Below are positions 39,852 through 47,817 of a stretch of 64,000 bases of DNA, in pieces. The DNA is taken from assembly GCA_020636995.1 (NCBI GenBank), contig JACJWU010000006.1:186001-250000 (forward strand), written 5' to 3'. Within the stretch, counting starts at the first letter, position 1. Each line of letters begins with the position of its first letter. The notes below the pieces were generated by a model, which was not told the DNA's origin, ran no database searches, and saw only the letters and a program-made list of their open reading frames with translations. The translations under genes were made by a program, and so were the position numbers. This stretch comes from Actinomycetota bacterium (GTDB taxonomy: Bacteria > Actinomycetota > Actinomycetes > S36-B12 > UBA10799).

Positions 39852-42758
39852 ATGTCCGATGAACTAGTTCTGATCGTCGCCGCCTACCAGGAACTGGACG
39901 CCGCGAACAGCGACTTCGAGGCCCTCACCGGGGCAGTCGCGAAGAAGAGCCTGAAGTCCGAGGCCATGCTGCTACTGGGCAAGAACCCGAACGGCGAGAT
40001 CCTGGTCGAGGACACCGGGGACCGGCTCGGGCGCCGCGGGGCCGCTTGGGGTGCCGGAGTCGGGGCGCTTGCTGGCCTGGTCCTTCCACCTGCCTTCATC
40101 GCGAGCACGATCGCGGGCACGGCTGCCGGTGGCATCCTCGGCAAGTTCGCATCCAACAAACTCAGGGGCGGATTGCAGGACAAGGTAGGTGAAGCGCTTG
40201 CCGATGGGACCGCGGTCATCATCGGCGTGTACCCGGCCGACCAGCAACTGGGTGCCGAGCAACTTATGCCGGGGTCCGCGGCGAAGTCCACCGTCACCTC
40301 CGACAAGCGCGGAATCAAGGAGCTTGAGTCCGCGCTGACCGAGGCGATGGGCAAGTTCCACCCGGACCGCACCGTGCTGCCGATCCCGGACAAGACGTTC
40401 GGCGGCACCATCGGACGGACCATGGACCACTCCGTGGCCGACTGGTCGATGATCCCGGGTCCCAAAGCCCCGGAGGATGCCCCCAACGTGCTCATCGTGC
40501 TGATCGATGACGCCGGGTTCGGTGCACCGAGCACATTCGGTGGCCCGATCCAGACCCCCACCCTCACGCGTGTGCAGCAGATGGGCCTGACCTACAACCG
40601 GTTCCACGTCACCGCAGTGTGCTCGCCGACGCGGGCCGCCCTGCTCACCGGACGAAACCACCACCGGGTGGGGTTCGGCTCCATCGCGGAGTATCCCGGG
40701 CCCTTCCCCGGATACACGGCCGCCCGACCGCGCTCCTGCACGGCGTTGCCGCGCATTCTCAAGGAGAACGGCTACGTCACCGGCGGCTTCGGCAAGTGGC
40801 ACCTCACACCGGACAACGTGCAGGGTGCGGCCGGGCCGTTCGACCATTGGCCCAAGTCCTGGGGCTTCGACCACTGGTGGGGATTCCTCTCCGGTGCCGC
40901 AGGACAGTACGACCCGATCATCACGGTGGACGACTCGGTGGTCGGTGTGCCCGAGGGCGAAGACGGCAAGCTGTACTACTTCCCCGACGACATCACCGAC
41001 AAAGCCGTGGAGTGGCTGCACGCGGTGCGGGCCCAGGACGCGGACAAGCCTTGGATGATGTACTACTCGACCGGGTGTTCCCACGCCCCGCACCACGTGG
41101 CCCCGGACTGGGCGGACAAGTACAAGGGCGCCTTCGACGATGGCTGGGACAAACTGCGCGAGCGGACCCTGGCCCGGCAGAAGGAACTGGGCATCGTCCC
41201 GCCCGACACCGCACTCACAGACCGCCCGGACCTGTTCCCCGCGTGGGACGCGATGAACGACGATGAGCGCAAGTTGTACATCCGGCAGATGGAGGTGTTC
41301 TGCGGGTACTCCGAGAACGCGGACTGGAACGTCGGCCGTCTCCTCGACGCGATCGAGGAGATGGGCGACCTCGACAACACGTTGATCATGTACATCTGGG
41401 GCGACAACGGCTCCAGCATGGAAGGAACGGTCACCGGTTCCTTCAACGAGATGACCTTCCTGAACGGTGTCGTCCTGGACCCCCAGCAGCAGTTGCAGCT
41501 CATCGATCAGTACGGCGGCATCGAAGCCCTCGGCGGCGAACACACGGCGCCGCACTTCGCGGCCGCCTGGGCGCATGCGCTGAACACCCCGTTCCAGTGG
41601 GGCAAGCAGATGGCCAGCCACCTCGGCGGCGACCGGGACCCGATGGTCGTGGCGTGGCCGCGCCGGATTCCGGCCGGTGGCAGTATCCGGCCGCAGTTCA
41701 CACACTGCATAGACATCGCCCCGACCGTGCTCGAGTTGGTCGGCATCCCGGAACCGGATCAGGTGGACGGCATCGCGCAGGAGCCGATGGACGGCACCAG
41801 TTTCGCCTACACACTCGACGACCCGCAGGCGGCCGAGCAGCACACGGTGCAGTACTTCGAGATGTTCGGCAGCCGGGCGATCTACAAGGACGGCTGGTGG
41901 GCGTGCGCACGCCTGGACAAGGCCCCGTGGGATTTCTCGCCGACAACGCTGGCACGCTTCGCGCCGGGCGTCTACAACCCCGACGACGACACGTGGGAGT
42001 TGTACTACCTGCCCGACGACTTCTCGCAGGCCCACAACCTCGCGGCAGACAACCCGGAGAAGCTCAGCCAACTGCAGGACCTGTTCTGGGAGGAGGCCGA
42101 GCGCAACCGCGCGCTGCCCCTGCTGGGTGGCATGTCGATCTTCTTCGGGATACTGCCGCCACTGCCCACGCAGACCCGGTACACGTTCGCCGGTGACGTG
42201 CAGAACATCCAGCGCGGGATGGTCCCGCGCATCCAGGGGCGCAGTTACGCCATAGAGGCCGACCTCCTGGTACCCGAGGACGGGGGTGCGGAAGGCGTCA
42301 TCGTGGCCAATGCCGACTTCATCGGCGGGTTCGGACTCTGGGTGGATGAGGACGGCAGACTCAATCACACCTACTCCTTCCTCGGCGTGGAGAACTACCG
42401 GCAGACCTCGCAGGCGCCGCTGCCCACTGGCGAAGTCACGGTGAAGATGCTGTTCGAGTCCGACAAACCCGAACCGGGTTCTGGCGGCAACGTCACGCTC
42501 TTCGCGAACGGCAAGCCGATCGGGGCCGGCCGCTTGGACCACACGGTCCCCATCGCGTTCTCGTCGTACGCGGGCATGGACATCTCCCGCGACAACGGGC
42601 TGGTGGTGGATCGCGACTACGCGGACAAGGCCCCATACGCGTTCACCGGGACGGTCAAGAAGGTGGTCTTCGACCTGAAGCCGCTTGGACATGATGACCT
42701 GACGGCACTGCACGCCGCCGCATCGCGGCACGAGGTCGGCCACGGCGCTGCCGGGTGA
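39852..42758 (+). CDS. Sulfatase with N-terminal DUF1269 domain
   Basis: 968 residues. Residues 1-165 are a DUF1269-like domain with a glycine-zipper hydrophobic stretch (WGAGVGALAGLVLPPAFIAS and on to GGILGKFA). From about 210 an arylsulfatase follows: metal motif VLIVLIDDAGFG, then VCSPTRAALLTGR, whose Cys257 is converted to formylglycine (Cys-type C-x-P-x-R), and GFGKWHLTP. A C-terminal beta-rich extension of about 180 residues begins near GMVPRIQGRSYAIEADLLV. No signal peptide is seen, so it may be cytoplasmic or anchored by the zipper. CAGGAGGTC precedes the ATG. A radical-SAM maturase gene lies 2.2 kb downstream. The fusion is unusual. Confidence 0.9.
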   Translation: MSDELVLIVAAYQELDAANSDFEALTGAVAKKSLKSEAMLLLGKNPNGEILVEDTGDRLGRRGAAWGAGVGALAGLVLPPAFIASTIAGTAAGGILGKFASNKLRGGLQDKVGEALADGTAVIIGVYPADQQLGAEQLMPGSAAKSTVTSDKRGIKELESALTEAMGKFHPDRTVLPIPDKTFGGTIGRTMDHSVADWSMIPGPKAPEDAPNVLIVLIDDAGFGAPSTFGGPIQTPTLTRVQQMGLTYNRFHVTAVCSPTRAALLTGRNHHRVGFGSIAEYPGPFPGYTAARPRSCTALPRILKENGYVTGGFGKWHLTPDNVQGAAGPFDHWPKSWGFDHWWGFLSGAAGQYDPIITVDDSVVGVPEGEDGKLYYFPDDITDKAVEWLHAVRAQDADKPWMMYYSTGCSHAPHHVAPDWADKYKGAFDDGWDKLRERTLARQKELGIVPPDTALTDRPDLFPAWDAMNDDERKLYIRQMEVFCGYSENADWNVGRLLDAIEEMGDLDNTLIMYIWGDNGSSMEGTVTGSFNEMTFLNGVVLDPQQQLQLIDQYGGIEALGGEHTAPHFAAAWAHALNTPFQWGKQMASHLGGDRDPMVVAWPRRIPAGGSIRPQFTHCIDIAPTVLELVGIPEPDQVDGIAQEPMDGTSFAYTLDDPQAAEQHTVQYFEMFGSRAIYKDGWWACARLDKAPWDFSPTTLARFAPGVYNPDDDTWELYYLPDDFSQAHNLAADNPEKLSQLQDLFWEEAERNRALPLLGGMSIFFGILPPLPTQTRYTFAGDVQNIQRGMVPRIQGRSYAIEADLLVPEDGGAEGVIVANADFIGGFGLWVDEDGRLNHTYSFLGVENYRQTSQAPLPTGEVTVKMLFESDKPEPGSGGNVTLFANGKPIGAGRLDHTVPIAFSSYAGMDISRDNGLVVDRDYADKAPYAFTGTVKKVVFDLKPLGHDDLTALHAAASRHEVGHGAAG

Positions 42759-42999
42759 GGTGGGACACAGCACAGACAGCATGCGATCCACCGCTCGCGA
42801 GGCCCTGGCCAGGCTCGCCGCAGCGATCGGCAGCGTCCCGGACGGGATGACCACCGCAGTACTCGCGGACGCCGAATCCACAGCGCGGCGGGGCCCGCGA
42901 GTCATCGGGGCTCGTCTGCGTCAGCCGGCCGCAACCGCTTGCGGCATTCGCCTCCTGCCACGAAGCTGCGATCGCGGCATCAGTGCGAGGCCGCCCGTC

Positions 43000-43404
43000 T
43001 CAGGCATCCTTCATCTCGCGCCCATGCACGATCACCGCGTAGATGATGAACACGTCGATCGTGATGATGATGATGCTCCAGACGGGGAACACCGGAAGCC
43101 ATAGGAAGTTCGCCACGATACTGATGACCGCCACGATGACCGCCAGCGTACGCCCGAAGAGATTCCCCTGGATGACGAGCAATCCCGCCAGTGCCATCAA
43201 CAGACCGAAGATCACGTGCAGCCATCCCCAGCCCGAAACGTCCAGGAAGAGCGCTGCGTCCCGACCGAAGACCACCCACTCATCGTTGAACACCGCCACG
43301 AAGCCGACGATCGCCCACAGGATGCCACCGATGATCATCATGACCCCGGCAAAGACGATCCAGCCGGTCCACCCCGAGCGCTCCTGCGTCGAGTAGTCAC
43401 TCAT
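43000..43404 (-). CDS. DUF7144-type four-helix membrane protein
   Basis: 134 residues, four membrane helices: WIVFAGVMMIIGGILWAIVG, WGWLHVIFGLLMALAGLLVI, TLAVIVAVISIVANFLWLPV and WSIIIITIDVFIIYAVIVHG. The family is common in actinobacteria and has no known function. GAGGAGGGAACA before the ATG is strong. It is divergent from the DUF2252 gene, sharing a 188-bp spacer. The 241 bp on its other side, up to the sulfatase, show no convincing gene. Confidence 0.85.
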   Translation of the reverse strand: MSDYSTQERSGWTGWIVFAGVMMIIGGILWAIVGFVAVFNDEWVVFGRDAALFLDVSGWGWLHVIFGLLMALAGLLVIQGNLFGRTLAVIVAVISIVANFLWLPVFPVWSIIIITIDVFIIYAVIVHGREMKDA

Positions 43405-43592
43405 TGTTCCCTCCTCGATTGAGTCCCACCGTTACTGATCGCTCTACGGCGATCACTGTCGACGCTATGCAGGGGCCCTCCTGCCGCCATCACCCGTCGA
43501 GGGGGAACGATCTCCCCCGCAGCGGGCGATGCGAACACGACCACAGGCCGGGAGACTCGTGTCGCGCCAGGGCGCGGATGGAGGGACATGCC

Positions 43593-44984
43593 ATGACCGA
43601 TCAGACCTCCCGGCCAACCGTCGCCGATCGCGTCCTCTGCGGACGAGAGGCGAGATCACGAATCAGTCGGACCGGACACGCGCAGTGGACACCGGATCCG
43701 GATCGGCGCGATCCAGTGACGATCCTGAGCACTCAGAACGAGCAGCGGGTGCCATGGCTTGTCCCCATCCGCCATGCCCGGATGAGCGCTTCGCCGTTCA
43801 CCTTCTACCGGGGGGCCGCCGCCATCATGGCCGAGGACCTCAGCGGGAGCCCGGACAGCGCGCTGTGGGTGCAGGCCGGCGGCGATGCGCACCTGTCGAA
43901 CTTCGGCGCCTACGCATCGCCGAGCCGGGAGCTGGTGTTCGACGCCAACGACTTCGACGAGACTCTGCCGGGGCCCTGGGAATGGGACCTGAAGCGCCTG
44001 ACCGCCAGCCTGGTGGTGGCCGGGCAGCACCTCGGTTTCCCCGAGTCGCAGAACCGCGAAATCGCGGCTCATGCGGTCCGGGCATACCGCAAAGCGATGG
44101 AACACTACGCGAAGATGCCGGTCTTGGACCTCTGGTACGACTACCTCGATGTCGACGACGTGAGGAAGTTGTCCGGGATGTCGGCCGAGGAACTCCACAC
44201 GCGACTGGCCCGCTTCGAGGTCAAGGCGCGCAGCCGGACCAGCCTGCAGGCGCTGAGGAGACTCGCCACCCGCGAGTCCGGGTCGTTGCGGATCCGCAGC
44301 CAACCACCCCTACTCGTACCGCTCGCACAGGTGCCCACCGAGTACGACTCAGAGACCACAGACAACGCCACACGAGAGGCCTTCAGTCGCTACGCGGCGA
44401 CCACCGAGGATCACATCCAGGTGCTGCTGTCCCGCTTCCGGTTCGTGGACATCGCCATCAAGGTAGTAGGCGTGGGCAGTGTCGGGACCCGCTGCTGGAT
44501 CGTCCTGCTCGAAGGCCGCGACGACCAGGACCCTCTGTTCCTGCAGATCAAGGAGGCCGTGCCTTCGGTGCTGGAGGACCACCTTCGCCCCAGCCGATAC
44601 CCCCACCAGGGTCAGCGGGTGGTGCAAGGCCAGCGTCTGGTGCAGGCGCAGACCGACATCTTCCTCGGATGGACCACGGGGCTTGAGGGAAGGCACTTCT
44701 ACGTGCGGCAATTGCGGGACTGGAAGGGGTCGGTCGATGTGGAGAACGCCACCCCCCGACAACTCCGGTTCTATGCCGCTCTGTGTGCCCGGACCCTGGC
44801 GCGAGGTCATGCCCGTTCCGGCGACCCCGTGGCGATATCGGCCTACATGGGCAGATCCGCCAAACTGGACGACGCGATCGCGGAGTTCTCGGTGCGCTAC
44901 GCCCGACAGAATCTCGAAGACTACGCACAGTTCAAGGACGCGATCGCAGATGGACGGCTGCCGGTGGCCGAGGAGGGATCGTGA
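43593..44984 (+). CDS. DUF2252 protein, kinase-like
   Basis: 463 residues. The conserved core WVQAGGDAHLSNFGAYASP followed by LVFDANDFDETLPGPWEWDL resembles the catalytic loop (D-x-H-x-x-N) and metal-binding D-x-D of aminoglycoside-phosphotransferase-like kinases; the upstream FTFYRGAAAIMAEDL and later IAIKVVGVGSVGTRCWIVLL (a Gly-rich loop with Lys) fit. No substrate is known for the family. GATGGAGGGACATGCC precedes the ATG; a longer frame to 43404 is not supported. It is followed 22 bases later by the sulfatase maturase. Confidence 0.87.
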   Translation: MTDQTSRPTVADRVLCGREARSRISRTGHAQWTPDPDRRDPVTILSTQNEQRVPWLVPIRHARMSASPFTFYRGAAAIMAEDLSGSPDSALWVQAGGDAHLSNFGAYASPSRELVFDANDFDETLPGPWEWDLKRLTASLVVAGQHLGFPESQNREIAAHAVRAYRKAMEHYAKMPVLDLWYDYLDVDDVRKLSGMSAEELHTRLARFEVKARSRTSLQALRRLATRESGSLRIRSQPPLLVPLAQVPTEYDSETTDNATREAFSRYAATTEDHIQVLLSRFRFVDIAIKVVGVGSVGTRCWIVLLEGRDDQDPLFLQIKEAVPSVLEDHLRPSRYPHQGQRVVQGQRLVQAQTDIFLGWTTGLEGRHFYVRQLRDWKGSVDVENATPRQLRFYAALCARTLARGHARSGDPVAISAYMGRSAKLDDAIAEFSVRYARQNLEDYAQFKDAIADGRLPVAEEGS

Positions 44985-45006
44985 CGATGCGCCGGGGTGA
45001 TCGGTC

Positions 45007-46455
45007 ATGAGGCCGACAGCCCCCGCTGCGCGCGCGTTCCATGTGATGAGCAAACCGACCGGCGCCATCTGCAATCTGGATTGCGAGTACTGCTTCTTCT
45101 TGTCCAAGGAGCAGTTGTACCCGGACAGCACCTTCCGCATGTCCGAATCCGTGCATGCCGCCTACGTCGAGCAACTCCTCGCGGCACACAACGGTGCGCC
45201 CGAGGTGGTCGTCGCGTTCCAGGGCGGCGAACCCACAATGATGGGCCTCGACTTCTTCCGGCACACACTGGAACTCGAAGAGAGGTTCCGGCGACCCGGC
45301 CAGCGGATCCTCAACACCATCCAGACCAACGCCACGTTGATCGACGACGAATGGGCCGCCTTCCTCAAGCGCCACGGCTTCCTTGTGGGCGTCTCCATCG
45401 ACGGGCCCCGGGAGATGCACGACGCTTTCCGCGTGGACAAGGGCGGCAAGCCCACGTTCGACCGGGTCATCGCGGGCTTGGAGACACTCAAGCGGCACGA
45501 GGTCGAGTGGAACGCCCTCACCACCGTGAACGCCGCCAACGGCGATCACGGCCGAGAGGTCTACGGCTTTCTGCGTGACGTGCTCGGGGCGTCGTTCATC
45601 CAGTTCATCCCGATCGTGGAACGGGGGACACCGGAACTGCTCGCGGCCACGGCGCGGGGCTGGACGTCCCCCAAACGTCCCCTCTACACACAGAGCGGGA
45701 GCGAGGTGACCCACCGCAGTGTGGGCCCCGGACAGTACGGCCGGTTCCTGATCGACGTCTTCGAGGACTGGGCGCGACACGACGTGGGGGATGTGTTTGT
45801 GCAGATGTTCGACACGTCGCTGGCGCATTGGCTCGGTTTGGGCCAGGTCGGACTGTGCGTGCACGCCCGCACGTGCGGCGACGCGGTGGCGCTCGAGCAC
45901 AACGGCGACCTCTACTCCTGCGACCACTACGTCGAGCCCGACTATCTGCTGGGCAACATCACGCAGGGCCGCACGCTGCTGGACTTCGTGGACTCGCCGC
46001 AGCAACGGGCCTTCGGCGAGGCGAAGCTCCGCACGCTCCCGCAGTTCTGCATGTCCTGTGATGTGCGTTTCGCCTGCAACGGCGGATGCCCCAAGGACCG
46101 CTTCGCGACAGCACCCACCGGGGAACCGGGCGTCCACTATCTGTGCCCGAGCTACAAGGACTTCTTCTCCCACATCACGCAGCCAATGCACGTCATGGCC
46201 GACCTACTGCGGACTGATCAGGACGCGGCGGCGCTACGTGACTGGTACGCCGCTGCCGACGCCGAACGGTCCCGGAACGCCCCGTGCACCTGCGGCAGCG
46301 GGCGCAAGTGGAAGAAGTGCCACGCAGTCCCCTGGACAGCAGCCGTGCCCGCACCGGGGGTCGATGCGATACCACCCATCGAGCCGGGAGAGGCTCCTAG
46401 GCTGAATCCACACGCGGCGTTGCCGACACAGGGCCGCAGTCAGGAGAGATCATGA
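45007..46455 (+). CDS. Anaerobic sulfatase maturase (radical SAM/SPASM) with SEC-C tail
   Basis: 482 residues. The radical-SAM cluster motif is C22-x3-C26-x2-C29 (AICNLDCEYCFFL), followed by FQGGEPTMMGLDFF and VSIDGPREMHDAFR. The SPASM part has cysteines in RTCGDAVALEHNGDLYSCDH and FCMSCDVRFACNGGCPKDRF. Near the end NAPCTCGSGRKWKKCH (Cys427, 429, 438) is a zinc-binding SEC-C motif, an addition to the usual enzyme. It converts Cys or Ser in sulfatases to formylglycine without oxygen; Cys257 of the sulfatase upstream is the obvious target. It overlaps the next gene by 4 bases. Confidence 0.93.
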   Translation: MRPTAPAARAFHVMSKPTGAICNLDCEYCFFLSKEQLYPDSTFRMSESVHAAYVEQLLAAHNGAPEVVVAFQGGEPTMMGLDFFRHTLELEERFRRPGQRILNTIQTNATLIDDEWAAFLKRHGFLVGVSIDGPREMHDAFRVDKGGKPTFDRVIAGLETLKRHEVEWNALTTVNAANGDHGREVYGFLRDVLGASFIQFIPIVERGTPELLAATARGWTSPKRPLYTQSGSEVTHRSVGPGQYGRFLIDVFEDWARHDVGDVFVQMFDTSLAHWLGLGQVGLCVHARTCGDAVALEHNGDLYSCDHYVEPDYLLGNITQGRTLLDFVDSPQQRAFGEAKLRTLPQFCMSCDVRFACNGGCPKDRFATAPTGEPGVHYLCPSYKDFFSHITQPMHVMADLLRTDQDAAALRDWYAAADAERSRNAPCTCGSGRKWKKCHAVPWTAAVPAPGVDAIPPIEPGEAPRLNPHAALPTQGRSQERS

Positions 46456-47705
46456 ACGAGTCGAAGCCCGGCCAGACTCCGGTCGAGCCGGAAGCCGCGT
46501 TCGGTGATCTGCTGCCCGAGCGCCCCGACACCCCCGCACCCACCGCGGTGGCCGAGGCACCGGACTGGGTGATGCCGATGGTCCGCAAGATCATCTGGCG
46601 GGTCGTCTTCGTGGCTCTGATCGTGGCAGTGCTGCTGGTAATGGCCGCCAAGGCCCGCAGCCTGCTCAGCATGCTGTTCATCGCCGCGTTCTTCGGGATC
46701 GCGATGGAACCCGCAGTGAACCACCTGCACATGAAGCGGGGCATGAAGCGCGGCGCTGCGACCGGCCTGGTCTTCCTGCTCTCGGCGACCTTCCTCGTCG
46801 TCCTGACGTTCATCATGATCCCAGGACTCATCAACGTGGCCGGCGAGATGTCGAACACCTTGAAGTCGGCCATCCCGAAGATCAACGATCAGTTCAACAC
46901 CGACTTCCCGACATCCAAGACCGACCCGGCGTTCGCCACCGCCGAGCAGAACGTGAAGGACTGGATCCAGACCAACGCATCGGACATCATGGGGTTCGCA
47001 AGTAGCACGATCGGCCTGATCTTCCAGTTCTTCACCATCGCCATGTTCGCGTTCTACTTCGCAGCCGACGCCCCGCAGATCCGCCGTGCGATCCTCCGGC
47101 GGTTCTCCCCTGAACGGCAGCAGCGACTCGGGTGGGCCTGGGACACCGCCATCGAGCAGACCGGTGGGTACCTGTATTCGCGCATGCTCCTCATGCTCAT
47201 CAACGGCGGCCTGTTCTTCTTCGTCATGCTTCTGGTGGGCGTGGACTGGAAGATCGCCCTGCCCCTGTCGATCTTCGAAGGGTTCGTGGCGGAGTTCATC
47301 CCCGCGATCGGCACGTACATCGGGGCGGCGGTCCCGATCATCATCACGTGGGGTATCCAGGGGCTGACGTCCGCAGCGATCCTGCTGATCTGGACTCTGA
47401 TCTACCAGCAACTCGAGAACTACTTCCTCAGCCCCAAGATCAGCGCGAAGACGATGGAGATCAACGGCGGCATCGCATTCGGCGCGGCAATGGCCGGCGG
47501 CGCGATCGGCGGACCGATGCTGGCGTTCATGTCCTTGCCGATCGCCGCCCTTGTGACGTCCTTCCTGAGGAACTTCGCACGAAGGTACCCGCTGGCCTAC
47601 TTCTCGCCGTACGACGGCGACTACACCGAGGACGATGAACAGGCGAAGATCGAGGACAACCCGCAGGTCGTCCGGGGGGTCGCCGAGGAGTCTGACGCGT
47701 CCTGA
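46452..47705 (+). CDS. AI-2E-family (PerM-like) membrane protein, copy 1
   Basis: 417 residues, about eight hydrophobic helices in the UPF0118/AI-2E pattern: early helices at IIWRVVFVALIVAVLLVMAA and SMLFIAAFFGIAMEPAVNHL, then FQFFTIAMFAFYFAADAPQI, GGLFFFVMLLVGVDW, and LIWTLIYQQLENYFLSPKIS near the end. The family includes exporters and Na+/H+ antiporters; quorum-signal export should not be assumed. The ATG overlaps the maturase stop (ATGA) after GGAGAG. A second copy lies at 51625-52854. Confidence 0.9.
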   Translation: MNESKPGQTPVEPEAAFGDLLPERPDTPAPTAVAEAPDWVMPMVRKIIWRVVFVALIVAVLLVMAAKARSLLSMLFIAAFFGIAMEPAVNHLHMKRGMKRGAATGLVFLLSATFLVVLTFIMIPGLINVAGEMSNTLKSAIPKINDQFNTDFPTSKTDPAFATAEQNVKDWIQTNASDIMGFASSTIGLIFQFFTIAMFAFYFAADAPQIRRAILRRFSPERQQRLGWAWDTAIEQTGGYLYSRMLLMLINGGLFFFVMLLVGVDWKIALPLSIFEGFVAEFIPAIGTYIGAAVPIIITWGIQGLTSAAILLIWTLIYQQLENYFLSPKISAKTMEINGGIAFGAAMAGGAIGGPMLAFMSLPIAALVTSFLRNFARRYPLAYFSPYDGDYTEDDEQAKIEDNPQVVRGVAEESDAS

Positions 47706-47817
47706 GACATCCGCCGCTGGGATTCTCCCATCCGAAGCGTTGACCGGCCCACCGGTGCGTCTGCCTATCATGTGCTGGGACTTGCGTACCCCGCAGCGCA
47801 GCCATGAAGGGAACGTG

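Noticed and set aside
39972..42905. 977-codon open frame opposite the sulfatase
   Set aside because: Shadow of the sulfatase gene; no motifs, and its start lies beyond the sulfatase end with no ribosome site.
42760..43104. 114-codon frame after the sulfatase, beginning MGHSTDSMRSTAREALARLA
   Set aside because: The first half has plausible codon use, but the second half runs antisense through the well-supported DUF7144 gene and turns into His/Asp-rich sequence. At most a gene remnant.
46452..47705. Quorum-sensing (autoinducer-2) export system from the AI-2E name plus the LuxR regulator
   Set aside because: The AI-2E family name is historical, the regulator is a LAL/MalT type rather than an AHL receptor, and no luxS or synthase is present.
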